NCBI GenBank assembly: GCA_905234765.1
Contig: CAJOIF010000020.1
Span: 1-64,000, forward strand
Length of the DNA stretch: 64,000 bases
Reading direction: 5' to 3'
Source: an uncultured Bacteroidales bacterium
Lineage (GTDB): Bacteria; Bacteroidota; Bacteroidia; Bacteroidales; F082
Part shown: in pieces, positions 15,968 through 24,762 of the stretch
How positions within the stretch are numbered: the stretch's first letter is position 1
How the letters are laid out: the number at the start of each line of letters is the position of its first letter
The notes under the pieces: generated by a model
What the model was told of the DNA's origin: nothing
What the model saw: only the letters and a program-made list of their open reading frames with translations
The model's database searches: none
Program-made: the position numbers and the translations under genes

Positions 15968-16411
15968 ATGTCAAACGCCATTACCATACTGAACCGAGAG
16001 GAAGACCGCCGCGTCGTGGAAGCCATCAAGGAGGCGGAGCTCAACACCTCGGGCGAGATCAAAGTGCATATCGAGAACCATTGCCGTGGCGACGTGGAGC
16101 AACGCAGCCTGTTTGTCTTCAACCGCTTGAAACTCAACGAAACCCAACTGCGCAACGGTGTGCTTATCTACCTAGCCGTGAAAGACCACAAGTTTGCCAT
16201 CCTCGGCGACGAAGGCATCAACAAGTTGGTGGGAGACGGTTTTTGGAACGATGTGAAAGACCTGATGCTGCACCATTTCAAGGAAGGCCGTTTCGCCGAA
16301 GGTCTCGAACAGGGCATCCAACGCTGCGGCGAGAAACTAAAGACCTACTTCCCCTACCAATCTGATGACATCAACGAGATTCCTGACGAAATTTCTTATG
16401 AAAACAATTGA
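15968..16411 (+). CDS. TPM-domain protein, short cytosolic type
   Basis: A 147-residue protein of the TPM (TLP18.3/Psb32/MOLO-1) fold: REEDRRVVEAIKEAELNTSGEIKVHIE, then RNGVLIYLAVKDHKFAILGDEGINKLVGDGFW and HHFKEGRFAEGLEQGIQ. These are the conserved blocks of the family. No signal peptide or membrane segment, so probably cytoplasmic. It overlaps the start of the next gene by 14 bases, indicating translational coupling. Function is not known for certain; TPM proteins are often linked to membrane-protein quality control or LemA. Start at ATG 15968 rather than the upstream TTG 15962. Confidence 0.85.
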   Translation: MSNAITILNREEDRRVVEAIKEAELNTSGEIKVHIENHCRGDVEQRSLFVFNRLKLNETQLRNGVLIYLAVKDHKFAILGDEGINKLVGDGFWNDVKDLMLHHFKEGRFAEGLEQGIQRCGEKLKTYFPYQSDDINEIPDEISYENN

Positions 16412-17162
16412 AAATCAAAAATACAAGTTTTTGTCAATCTTGCTTTTTGTCTTACTGGCATTGGTTTCGGCGTTGAAAGCACAGCTTCCCTCGCCGCCTA
16501 ACCCACCACACTTGGTGAACGACTACACAAGCACTTTAAGCAGTTCCCAAATCAACACGTTGGAACGCAAGTTAGTGGCATACAATGACAGCACTTCCAC
16601 CCAAATCCTCGTCCTCCTCGTCAACGACCTGCAAGGCTACAGCATCGAGAAATACGCCACTGAAATTGGCCATAGTTGGGGTGTGGGACAAAAAGGCAAA
16701 AACAACGGCGTGGTCATCCTAGTGAAGCCCAAGAAAGGCAGCGAACGCGGCCAAGTAAACATTAGTCCCGGCTACGGCATGGAGCCATATGTCACCGACG
16801 CTACGGCCAAACGCATCATCGAGAAGGAGATGATTCCCGCTTTCAAGGAAAATGACTACTACGCGGGCATCGACAATGCCGCCAACGTCATAATGGACCT
16901 CTGCTCGGGCAAGTTCACCCAAGACGAATACACTGGGGACGACGGTTTCCCGCTTTGGTTTATCATCCTTATAATTATCGCCATCGTTCTCATTTTGTCC
17001 AAGTTTTCTGACAACAACGGCCAATCCTATACTGGCGGCGGTTATCGCACCATCTGGATTCCTATGGGTGGTTTCGGGGGCGGATTTGGGGGCAGCAGCG
17101 GAGGATTTGGAGGCTTCGGGGGCGGCGGCTTTGGAGGTGGCGGCGCGAGTGGAAGCTGGTAA
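16398..17162 (+). CDS. TPM-domain membrane protein (YgcG-like)
   Basis: A 254-residue partner of the preceding gene. Signal peptide (FLSILLFVLLALVSALKAQ), a periplasmic TPM domain (NDYTSTLSSSQINTLERKL, GHSWGVGQKGKNNGVVILV, SPGYGMEPYVTDATAKRII), one membrane helix (PLWFIILIIIAIVLILSKF), and a C-terminal tail rich in Gly, Phe and Ser (GGFGGGFGGSSGGFGGFGG). The Gly-rich tail is typical of YgcG homologues. The LemA gene often found beside this family is not here. Start at 16398 within the previous gene; the open frame extends upstream to 16365. Confidence 0.88.
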   Translation: MKTIENQKYKFLSILLFVLLALVSALKAQLPSPPNPPHLVNDYTSTLSSSQINTLERKLVAYNDSTSTQILVLLVNDLQGYSIEKYATEIGHSWGVGQKGKNNGVVILVKPKKGSERGQVNISPGYGMEPYVTDATAKRIIEKEMIPAFKENDYYAGIDNAANVIMDLCSGKFTQDEYTGDDGFPLWFIILIIIAIVLILSKFSDNNGQSYTGGGYRTIWIPMGGFGGGFGGSSGGFGGFGGGGFGGGGASGSW

Positions 17163-17172
17163 GCTGCAATTA

Positions 17173-17298
17173 GATTCCCTTTGGGAATGGCAATTAGTGC
17201 TATGTTATACTGCGGCGGCAGATGGCACTACATACCGTTAACAAGTATTGCCGCCGCTGGATACTAAGAAAAGAAACTCCATTCCCGAAGGGAATCTC
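17173..17298. repeat. Nested inverted repeat between the TPM pair and ftsE
   Basis: Outer arms AGATTCCCTTTGGGAATGG (17173-17191) and CCATTCCCGAAGGGAATCT (17280-17298) are complementary apart from one position; each arm is itself a small palindrome. Inner arms CTGCGGCGGCAG (about 17211) and TTGCCGCCGCTGG (about 17250) also pair. The element occupies nearly the whole 149-base gap upstream of ftsE and could act as a leader structure. Confidence 0.7.
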
Positions 17299-17311
17299 AA
17301 AAGATAACAAT

Positions 17312-17989
17312 ATGTCGGAACCTATCATAGAAATCAAAAACGCATCCATATTCCAACAGGAGAACCTCGTTCTTTCCAATGTCAACTTGACGTTGGACAA
17401 GGGCGAATTCATCTACCTCATCGGCCGCACGGGTAGCGGAAAGTCCTCATTACTAAAGACTTTGTATGGCGAGTTGCCTGCCCGTGACGGTATTATCCGC
17501 GTGGCTGGCTACGACCTTACCAAACTTAGGAGAAAGGACATTCCCTATCTGCGCCGCAAAATTGGCATCGTCTTCCAGGATTTCCAGCTACTGTTCGACC
17601 GCAGTGTAGAGAAAAACCTCGAGTTCGTATTAGGTGCCACTGGCTGGACGGAGAAAGAAGAGATTTCGCAGCGCATTGACGAGGTGCTGGCCAAAGTGGG
17701 ATTGAGTGACAAGCGTAAATGCATGCCCCACCAGATGTCAGGCGGCGAACAGCAAGGTGTGGCCATCGCCCGCGCCCTGCTCAATGAGCCTGACGTCATA
17801 CTCGCCGACGAACCCACCGGCAACCTTGATCCAGAAACGACCCTTGAAGTGATGAAACTTATGCGCCGCATCAGCGAGAACGGCACCGCCGTGCTGATGG
17901 CTACACATAACTATACACTTATGCAGAAGTATCCCTCTCGCATTGCAAATTGCAAGAACGGGACAGTGGTTTGCTCAGAAATGGAGTGA
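17312..17989 (+). CDS. ftsE: Cell-division ABC ATPase FtsE
   Basis: A 225-residue ATPase with the FtsE pattern: Walker A GRTGSGKSSLLKTLYG, Q-loop FQDFQLLFDRSVEKNLEFVL (FtsE-typical), Walker B VILADEPTGNLDPET and switch MATHN. With FtsX it would couple ATP hydrolysis to septal peptidoglycan remodelling at the inner membrane. ftsX is not adjacent. One oddity: the signature region reads MSGGEQQGVAIARA, with Gly where the family nearly always has Arg after QQ (codon GGT where CGT is expected). Start at 17312 is the only one that gives a normal N-terminus. Confidence 0.85.
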   Translation: MSEPIIEIKNASIFQQENLVLSNVNLTLDKGEFIYLIGRTGSGKSSLLKTLYGELPARDGIIRVAGYDLTKLRRKDIPYLRRKIGIVFQDFQLLFDRSVEKNLEFVLGATGWTEKEEISQRIDEVLAKVGLSDKRKCMPHQMSGGEQQGVAIARALLNEPDVILADEPTGNLDPETTLEVMKLMRRISENGTAVLMATHNYTLMQKYPSRIANCKNGTVVCSEME

Positions 17990-19108
17990 TTAGCAAAAAA
18001 TCGCCTTCGCGATTTTTTGCGCATTAGCTTCATTATCATACAATTGTCGCATTTGCGCATCACGCTCATCAATATCCTCATCCGTAAAATCTTCTTCCAT
18101 CAGGCGCTTGATTTCGGCAATCATCTGTTCAGGTTCATCGGCTACCACACAAAGACTCTCCAGTGAAGTTCCCTTTATCATATCGGAATTGACCAGACAA
18201 AACCTCCCGTTGTAAAGAGCATTCAACAGCTTAAGTTTCAAACCTGTAGGCTGGTTGGTCACTAAAATGTTCACTTGCGCTTGACGCAAAAGATCAATCA
18301 TCTCCGCATCGTCTGGGTTAGCCACTAAAGTCAAATTACTGTATTTTTCAGCCAACTTCACCAATTTGTCTGAAGGGTTCAATCCAGACACAATGCAATG
18401 CAAATCCAATTCAGAAAACACATTCTCTATCAACCATTTGGCCGCTTCTTCGTTTTCTCTTACCGAGAGATTGCCATGATACAAAACATATTCTCCCCTA
18501 CCCGTTTCCGAACATACTGAATCGGTCGAGTTGAAGCCGGGAACCAATGTCACTTTACCATATCTCTTAGAAAAATAATCCGCATCCTGCTGTGAAATGG
18601 CGAAAATGCCCACTGCCTTGCGCAAAACAGGCTCATAACGCCTTAGTTTCCAAGCCTCTGCAAGATAAAACAAACGCTTCCAACCGCATCTTTCCGAATC
18701 GCCCAAACCTTGGTAGTAGTCGTGTTCGATATTGTGGGCACGAACATATATTTTTCTATTTTTCAATCGTTTATCAAAAAGAACTGCCGTGGCATGCAAG
18801 CCTTCGCAAAGAATGGGATAGTCATCTTTCAGCAAGTCCTGCACCAATGCCTCGGAACGTCTCGAATTGACAATGAAAGGCGTAAGGCTCAATTGTTTGG
18901 CAAAGGAAGTGTCGCGCTTGTAATATTTCACCTCATGGCAATGCTTCAGTATCTCCTGCTCACCACGACCATACTCAAAGCAATGCAGATGCACCTTGAC
19001 ACCCGCCTCCGAGAGTGCCTTCACGCGATAAAACACGTCTATCACACCACCGTAATTGGCAGGATACGGCACGTCAAATGCTATGATATGTAGGTGATTT
19101 TCAATCAT
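17990..19108 (-). CDS. Glycosyltransferase (GT4-like)
   Basis: A 372-residue GT-B-type glycosyltransferase. N-terminal HIIAFDVPYPANYGGVIDVFYRVKALSEAG is the usual GT4 acceptor-side opening. The C-terminal half has VLYHGNLSVRENEEAAKWLIE, CIVSGLNPSDKL and LKLLNALYNGRFCLV, the donor-side region with a degenerate E-x7-E position. Donor and acceptor unknown. It begins inside the end of the upstream glycosyltransferase (8-base overlap), so the two form a translation-coupled pair. Its last codons (AKAIFC, stop) are part of a hairpin shared with the end of ftsE. Confidence 0.82.
   Translation of the reverse strand: MIENHLHIIAFDVPYPANYGGVIDVFYRVKALSEAGVKVHLHCFEYGRGEQEILKHCHEVKYYKRDTSFAKQLSLTPFIVNSRRSEALVQDLLKDDYPILCEGLHATAVLFDKRLKNRKIYVRAHNIEHDYYQGLGDSERCGWKRLFYLAEAWKLRRYEPVLRKAVGIFAISQQDADYFSKRYGKVTLVPGFNSTDSVCSETGRGEYVLYHGNLSVRENEEAAKWLIENVFSELDLHCIVSGLNPSDKLVKLAEKYSNLTLVANPDDAEMIDLLRQAQVNILVTNQPTGLKLKLLNALYNGRFCLVNSDMIKGTSLESLCVVADEPEQMIAEIKRLMEEDFTDEDIDERDAQMRQLYDNEANAQKIAKAIFC
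17994..18021. terminator. 28-bp hairpin shared by the convergent ftsE and glycosyltransferase ends
   Basis: GCAAAAAATCGC, a CTTC loop, then GCGATTTTTTGC. It lies four bases after the ftsE stop and within the last codons of the minus-strand glycosyltransferase, so one palindrome probably ends both transcripts. Confidence 0.75.
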
Positions 19109-20200
19109 AATGGTGGTAGATTTCAAGCAGTTTTTGTTCCTCATTCTCCCAACACAGCACCCGAGCCGCAACAGCCAAATTCTGCTTCCATTGCTCCCTT
19201 CGCGCTTCGTCGGACAACCCATCACGAATGGTGGCAGCTATGGTTTGTGGTTCATGGTTCTCGATGAACAAACCTAAATCATATTGTCGGATAATTCTCT
19301 CTATCTCAGTCAGATGTGAAGCAACGATAGGAACACCCGCTTGGATGAAATCGAACAACTTGTTAGGTAGACTGAAGCGGTAGTTTAGATTGGTGTCCTT
19401 GTCGAGGCAAAAGCCCAGCTCGGCAAGTTGCGTGTAGGCCATCATCTGCTGGTAAGGCATTCTGGGGAAAAAGCGCACGCGGTCGGTAATTTGCAGTTGC
19501 TCAACCATTTGCTTCAGAATGGGCAACACATCGCCGCCACCGATGATCATAAGGAAACAGTCATCAAGACATTGCATGGCCTGCACCAGTTCCTCTGCAC
19601 CGCGCTGGATGTTGATGCCAGAGCCTTGCAAGACTAAAAGGTGTTTGTCGGCGGGCAGTCCCAAAGTCTGTTTATCGCCCTTTGGTGGCAAAGCCTTACG
19701 TGGAGGTATATTCCTGATGACATGGCATTTGACACCATATTTCTCACGGAACAAATCGGCGATAGAGTCACAAACGGTAATCATTTCGTCCAATTTAGGC
19801 ACCACAAAGCCCTCAATGCTTTTCCAGACCTTTTGCACCCTAGGTCGGTTGACCAACTCCGGTGTCTCGGTAAAAAATTCATGGCTGTCAAAAATCATTT
19901 TACTGCCTTTCAACCGCGAAATGAAATAGTTGGGCAAGATTGTATCCAAGTCATTGGACAAAAGCAGGTTAGCTCGATGAAACAACAAAAAGAAAAACAA
20001 TCGGATGTTGTACTCTGCATAGAATAGCGGGCCTTTCTCAAAAAGCAGTCTCATTCGATGCGTCTCGTAGGATCTTTCATCCATCGGCGGACTTTTACCA
20101 AAAGCACCTCATAACCAGCCTTTTGCAAAGCCAGACACGACTTGTTGACTCGTTGGTCCGTGACCAAGTCGTTGATTACCGATACGATGGCGCGTTTCAT
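19101..20200 (-). pseudogene. Glycosyltransferase (GT4-like), frameshifted near the N-terminus
   Basis: ATG at 20200 opens [20 protein letters not shown] ... AGYEVLLV, the N-terminus of a common Bacteroidota GT4 family (NDLVTDQRV motif). That frame stops after 49 codons. The remainder of the same family ([26 protein letters not shown] ... FRFSLPNKLFDFIQ-type donor site) continues in another frame, open from ATG 20084 to 19101. The shift falls within 20091-20104, which holds two runs of four identical bases. Either the gene is inactive or a base was lost in the consensus. If repaired, the protein is about 366 residues. It overlaps the next glycosyltransferase by 8 bases. A product from 20084 alone would lack the first Rossmann strand. 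Confidence 0.82.
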
Positions 20201-20268
20201 CGGGGCAAAGGTACAAAGTTTTCTGATGAAACGACGTCAATTGACTTCTATTGTGTATTTTTGCCCCC

Positions 20269-21282
20269 ATGAATACCAATATCGACCTCCAGCCCTTCAA
20301 TAGCTTCGGTTTCCATTCCGTAGCAAATCATTTCGTGGAAATCAATGACATTCAAGAACTTAAAGCATTGATTCAATCCGATATATTCAAAAAAGAAGAG
20401 CATTTGATTCTCAGTGGAGGCAACAATATACTTTTCCAAAAGGAGCGTTTCGATGGCATTGTCGTGCGCATCAACATGAAAGGCATTGACATCCTTGAAG
20501 AACAAGGCAACGACGTAGTTATAAGAGCGCAAGCAGGTGAAGACTGGCCAGAATTCGTCAAAAAAATGGTCTCCAAAGGACTTCACGGCGTGGAAAACCT
20601 CGCACACATTCCTGGAAAAGTTGGCGCAGCACCCGTGCAGAACATTGGTGCATACGGCATGGAATTGAAGGACTGTTTCCTGCGATGCGAGGCCATCGAA
20701 CTGGCGACAGGCGAGAAACGAGTTTTCACGAAAAAGGAATGCCGTTTCGGTTATCGCGACAGTATCTTCAAGAACGAGCTGAAAGGACAATATGTTATTA
20801 TTTCCGTTGATTTTCTGCTGCACAAACAAGCCGAATTGAAGTTGGAATACGGCAATATCAAAACCTATTTGTCAGAAAACGGCATCGACAAGCCTACGCT
20901 ACAACAGTTTCACGACGCCATTTGTGCCATCCGCGATGCCAAGTTACCCGACGTAAAGCAGATTGGTAATGCAGGTAGTTTTTTCAAGAATCCAGTCATC
21001 AGTAAAGAGCAATTTAAGGCTTTGCAGCGACAATTCCCCGACATTCCGCATTATCCCGATGTGGAGGGGATGGTAAAAGTGCCAGCAGGATGGCTCATCG
21101 AACACGCTGGCTGGAAAGGTTGGCGCGACGAGCATGTGGGCGTGTATGAAAAGCAGGCGCTCGTATTGGTACATTATGGTGGTGGCACGGGAAAAGACAT
21201 CGTGGAACTGTCCCACAAGATCCAAGACTCTGTAGAAGAGAAATTTGGGATTCGGATTAGCCCTGAAGTGAATTTCGTCTAG
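20269..21282 (+). CDS. murB: UDP-N-acetylenolpyruvoylglucosamine reductase MurB
   Basis: Reduces UDP-GlcNAc-enolpyruvate to UDP-MurNAc with NADPH in peptidoglycan synthesis; cytoplasmic flavoprotein. FAD-binding motifs: [11 protein letters not shown], then [20 protein letters not shown]. The catalytic serine sits in [10 protein letters not shown], and the C-terminal catalytic glutamate in SPEVNFV. The 337-residue length with YRDSIFKNE marks it as type I (E. coli-like). Start at 20269. Its stop overlaps the stop of the convergent pyrKD gene (shared CTAG at 21279-21282). Confidence 0.96.
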   Translation: MNTNIDLQPFNSFGFHSVANHFVEINDIQELKALIQSDIFKKEEHLILSGGNNILFQKERFDGIVVRINMKGIDILEEQGNDVVIRAQAGEDWPEFVKKMVSKGLHGVENLAHIPGKVGAAPVQNIGAYGMELKDCFLRCEAIELATGEKRVFTKKECRFGYRDSIFKNELKGQYVIISVDFLLHKQAELKLEYGNIKTYLSENGIDKPTLQQFHDAICAIRDAKLPDVKQIGNAGSFFKNPVISKEQFKALQRQFPDIPHYPDVEGMVKVPAGWLIEHAGWKGWRDEHVGVYEKQALVLVHYGGGTGKDIVELSHKIQDSVEEKFGIRISPEVNFV

Positions 21283-22928
21283 CTCTCCAACGCCCCAATC
21301 AATTCCATAACATTCTGGAAACCGTGTCGTTCGCAATACATCTTCATGCCTTCGACAACCTTAACGGAAACGGCTGGGTCAATGAAATTGGCCGTGCCGA
21401 TTTCAATAGCAGAAGCACCGGCAAGCATGAACTCCACGGCATCGGTAGCGTTGGAGATGCCGCCCAAGCCCACTACAGGAATCTTCACCGCCTTGGCCAC
21501 CTGCCACACCATGCGCAAGGCAACAGGCTTCACGCAGGCGCCCGACAGTCCACCCGTTATGACAGACAGCTTCGGTTGGCGCTTCTCCGCATCGATGGCC
21601 ATGCCCATCAAGGTGTTGATGAGCGACACCGAATCGGCACCGGCAGCTTCGGCAGCCAACGCAATTTCAGCGATGTTGGTCACATTGGGCGACAGCTTGA
21701 CCATCAGGTGCTTGTGACACACCTTGCGCACCTCGGAGACCACCTGAGCGATGCCCGTAGTGGTCACGCCGAAGGCCATGCCGCCTTGCTTCACGTTGGG
21801 ACATGACACGTTCAACTCGATGGCAGGAATCTTGTCCAAAGCATCCACCATCTCGGCACCTTTCACGTAATCTTCAAGGCAGGAACCAGAGAGGTTGAGC
21901 AACACGTTGGTATCGAAGTCCTTGATGCGCGGGTAAATCGTGTCGATGAAGTATTGCACGCCTTTGTTTTGCAGTCCTACGCAGTTGAGCATTCCCGAAG
22001 GCGTCTCGGCCATACGTGGATAGGGGTTGCCCTCGCGCGGATGAAGCGTTGTGCCTTTCACGATGATACCGCCCAGCTGGGCCAAGTCCACGAAATCGGT
22101 GTATTCCTCGCCATAGCCGAAGGTACCCGAAGCCGTCATCACGGGGTTGCGCAGCACCAGGCCGCGACCCAAGTCTATCGTCATGTTCAATACCGGTCCT
22201 TCCTTGCAGACACACACATGGCCGTCGACGGTGTCCTCCACGCAACAGAGGCAGGCTCCCAAACCACAAGCCATCAAGTTTTCCAACGAAACCTCACACC
22301 ATGTACTTTTTTCAGCAGCCATCTTTGCCACCGCCTTCATCATCGGCTTAGGACCGCAGACATAAATCTTATCAAAACTTTGCTTTTGCCAAATGGAATG
22401 CTCGGTCACAAAACCTTTCTCTTGCAACGACCCGTCTTCCGTAGTCACGAAAGTCTCTCCAAGCTTTCTGTAATCACTTAGTCGAAGTATATCTGATTTT
22501 GTCTTCCCACCCAAAAGCAACGTTGGCTTTGTATTTCTTTCCTTCAGCAACTTGGCGAAATAATACAACGGTGCAATGCCGATGCCTCCTCCGACAAGCA
22601 ACACCTTTTCCCATTGTTGAGGAAACGTAAAGCCATTGCCCAAAGGCAACACCATATTAATAAAATCTCCCTTCTTGACCTGAGCGAGCTGACGAGTGCC
22701 TTCTCCTATTTGTTGGACCAACAAAGAGACCTCATTCAGTTCATAATCCACATCATGGATGGAAATCGGACGACGAAGATAGGTGGACGGTGAGCCATCA
22801 ACACGCACCTGAACGAATTGTCCGGGCTCAATATCGGGCAAGGGTTGTGTCGACTGAAGCCTCAGTTTCACCGAACGGCCATACTTCTTCTTCTCTACCA
22901 GTTTGAAGTCTGCAATCTGTTTTGTCAT
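21279..22928 (-). CDS. pyrK-pyrD: Fused dihydroorotate dehydrogenase B: PyrK electron-transfer and PyrD catalytic domains
   Basis: One 549-residue chain. Residues 1-248 are PyrK: FAD site [12 protein letters not shown] site [14 protein letters not shown], and the 2Fe-2S cysteines in [18 protein letters not shown] and CVCKEG. Residues 249-549 are PyrD class 1[14 protein letters not shown], the catalytic-cysteine motif [19 protein letters not shown], and the FMN site [15 protein letters not shown]. The joint is [11 protein letters not shown]. The ATG at 22184 is where a separate pyrD would start, so the fusion looks like the loss of a stop between two formerly adjacent genes. The enzyme oxidises dihydroorotate to orotate with NAD+ in pyrimidine synthesis. 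Start 22928 fits the usual PyrK N-terminus. Confidence 0.93.
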   Translation of the reverse strand: MTKQIADFKLVEKKKYGRSVKLRLQSTQPLPDIEPGQFVQVRVDGSPSTYLRRPISIHDVDYELNEVSLLVQQIGEGTRQLAQVKKGDFINMVLPLGNGFTFPQQWEKVLLVGGGIGIAPLYYFAKLLKERNTKPTLLLGGKTKSDILRLSDYRKLGETFVTTEDGSLQEKGFVTEHSIWQKQSFDKIYVCGPKPMMKAVAKMAAEKSTWCEVSLENLMACGLGACLCCVEDTVDGHVCVCKEGPVLNMTIDLGRGLVLRNPVMTASGTFGYGEEYTDFVDLAQLGGIIVKGTTLHPREGNPYPRMAETPSGMLNCVGLQNKGVQYFIDTIYPRIKDFDTNVLLNLSGSCLEDYVKGAEMVDALDKIPAIELNVSCPNVKQGGMAFGVTTTGIAQVVSEVRKVCHKHLMVKLSPNVTNIAEIALAAEAAGADSVSLINTLMGMAIDAEKRQPKLSVITGGLSGACVKPVALRMVWQVAKAVKIPVVGLGGISNATDAVEFMLAGASAIEIGTANFIDPAVSVKVVEGMKMYCERHGFQNVMELIGALES

Positions 22929-22958
22929 ACTCCTGACCTTTTGTGGGGACAAAGATAC

Positions 22959-22984
22959 AAAAAAAGCCGCAGAAGCGGCTTCTT
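22959..22984 (-). terminator. Terminator of the DUF5606-like gene
   Basis: On the minus strand, AAGCCGC, TTCT loop, GCGGCTT followed by a T run. It separates the upstream DUF5606-like gene from pyrKD, which starts 31 bases further on. Confidence 0.8.
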
Positions 22985-23004
22985 ATCGTGTTTGCTATGA
23001 AAAA

Positions 23005-23430
23005 TCACTTTTCATTTTCAGCCTCGGGTTGTGTTTCCTCCTCGGTGAAATCAAGCAGGCCTTTGTCGTTCAGCATCTGATACCAAGCGAAAACCTTCCT
23101 CATATCCGAAGGATAAACGGCATCCTCGTCATAATCAGGCATAACGAAAGCGAATTTCTCACGCAACTCGTCATTGCCAGCCGTCTTGAAATCGAAGTCA
23201 ACCTTGTCACCCATCTTTTCGTGGATCATTTTGAAGACTTCCTTCAGCGGACGGTCCTCATCGGTGGAGAAAATGGAAATCTCTTCCAAGGAACTCATGC
23301 GGTCACGAGCAAAAGCAGGAATGCACTTGCCGTCAACAACCGATTCGACGATAATTCTTCCAATGGCATGAGCCTTAATCTGATACAACCCCGGCTTGCC
23401 GGATATCGAAACAATTTTACTTAAATCCAT
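23005..23430 (-). CDS. DUF5606-like conserved protein
   Basis: A 141-residue cytoplasmic protein: MDLSKIVSISGKPGLYQIKA, then IVESVVDGKCIPAF, SSLEEISIF, and MPDYDEDAVYPSDMRKVFAWYQ with an acidic tail. This pattern matches a conserved Bacteroidota protein family remembered as DUF5606; function unknown. The start at 23430 gives the conserved N-terminus; the open frame extends to 23604 but that is promoter DNA. It diverges from the TIR gene. Confidence 0.82.
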   Translation of the reverse strand: MDLSKIVSISGKPGLYQIKAHAIGRIIVESVVDGKCIPAFARDRMSSLEEISIFSTDEDRPLKEVFKMIHEKMGDKVDFDFKTAGNDELREKFAFVMPDYDEDAVYPSDMRKVFAWYQMLNDKGLLDFTEEETQPEAENEK

Positions 23431-23482
23431 AGTCAATGATGTTTTAAAAATTCTCAAAAACGGCTGCAAAAATAGGAAAAGT

Positions 23483-23512
23483 TTTGAAAACGGCGACTTT
23501 TTTATAACTTTG
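23483..23512 (+). promoter_or_regulatory. Promoter of the TIR-domain gene
   Basis: TTTG at 23483-23486 and TAACTTTG at 23505-23512, 18 bases apart, match the Bacteroidota -33 / -7 consensus well. The start codon is 70 bases further on. Confidence 0.6.
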
Positions 23513-23581
23513 CAGCGACAGAACATCTGTCTCATACCGACAACAACATAATCACGAATCAAGAAACAAGGCAATTTAGAG

Positions 23582-24757
23582 ATGAGCAAATACGACATAT
23601 TCATCAGTTACCGTAGAGAAAGTTTCAATCAAGCCAATTTGATATCGACGCGACTGAAGGCGTTGGGATACCGCGTTTTCATTGACGTAGAAGCCCTCAA
23701 CTCAGGAAAATTCAACGAGCAACTCCTTACCGTCATCAAACACTGCAAAGACGTCATCGTTGTGCTTCCGCCCCATGCCCTGGACCGCTGCACCGATGAA
23801 CACGACTGGGTGCGCCGCGAATTGGAATGCGCCATCGAGAACAAAAAGAACATCATCCCCATCATGCTGACAGGGTTTGAATGGCCCAATCCCATGCCCA
23901 AAGGGTTGGAAGACCTGTACTTGTACCAAGCAATTGCACCCATGCCCGATGTCTATTTCGACATGCAAATCAAAAAGTTGCAAAGCTACTTGAAGAGCAA
24001 GGCATATTATCAGAAGCGCAGGCGTTGGATTGTTGGCTCAGCCATCGCCTTGGGTGTAATTGCTTTATTGCTTTTCATCGGATACCTCACTTATACTCCT
24101 GTAGCCAAACGATTGGGTGACAGTTTATTACTCCGAATGGAGGAAATGATGGATTATGAAGGCATCAGCAACGATGCCAACACATTATGGACCCAATACA
24201 CACTTAATTACGATCAGGCTGAAGACTCTCTTGAGCAGTTGGCACAATCCGACAAGTTGCTGAAGAATCTGTCAAAACTCGAAAATGAAGCCGACATTTT
24301 ACACAGTCGGATGAAAGAAAACCGGATTCAAGTCTCAGAGTTCCACATTCCGCTGTTTTGGATTCATGGTATCGAGCCCATCGACCTTCTCCTCATTGAC
24401 CAAATCACTGATACCGACTTCGACCAACTGACACAACAATTCGACCTATACAAGAGAATTGTAGAAGACGGGGCCCAAGATGACATGGTGAAACAACAAG
24501 CAACTGTTATCAACCGCGACTTCTGTCGGTACAATGTTGATGTATTCTACTACTCCTATCTGCAAATGTTGACCCATCTGCCACAAAGTGTCCAAGAACG
24601 ATTCTACCAACTCTCGCCAAAATGGACCAACATGCCAAAAGTGGGACTTGGCCTTGCGGACAAAGAATACGAGCGTCTCATCAACTTGGCTTCAGAGGAA
24701 ATGGATATCAAATTGAAGGATTTCAAGAGAATCAAAGCCCAGGCTCAGTCCGAATAA
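23582..24757 (+). CDS. TIR domain protein with transmembrane helix and C-terminal domain of unknown function
   Basis: N-terminal TIR domain (about 3-135): KYDIFISYRRES (beta-A and box 1), RLKALGYRVFIDVEAL (BB-loop region), DVIVVLPPHAL, and DEHDWVRRELECAI, where the Glu of the W-x-x-x-E type motif is the NADase catalytic residue in enzymatic TIR domains. A basic stretch and one helix (about 149-171) follow, then about 220 residues of acidic, helical sequence (LEQLAQSDKLLKNLSKLENE, DQITDTDFDQLTQQFDLYKR) with no recognised domain. The predicted topology puts TIR in the cytoplasm and the C-terminal part outside the inner membrane. It has its own promoter and no obvious partner. Could be signalling, defence-related NADase, or structural; not resolved. 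Confidence 0.88.
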   Translation: MSKYDIFISYRRESFNQANLISTRLKALGYRVFIDVEALNSGKFNEQLLTVIKHCKDVIVVLPPHALDRCTDEHDWVRRELECAIENKKNIIPIMLTGFEWPNPMPKGLEDLYLYQAIAPMPDVYFDMQIKKLQSYLKSKAYYQKRRRWIVGSAIALGVIALLLFIGYLTYTPVAKRLGDSLLLRMEEMMDYEGISNDANTLWTQYTLNYDQAEDSLEQLAQSDKLLKNLSKLENEADILHSRMKENRIQVSEFHIPLFWIHGIEPIDLLLIDQITDTDFDQLTQQFDLYKRIVEDGAQDDMVKQQATVINRDFCRYNVDVFYYSYLQMLTHLPQSVQERFYQLSPKWTNMPKVGLGLADKEYERLINLASEEMDIKLKDFKRIKAQAQSE

Positions 24758-24762
24758 GGCCG

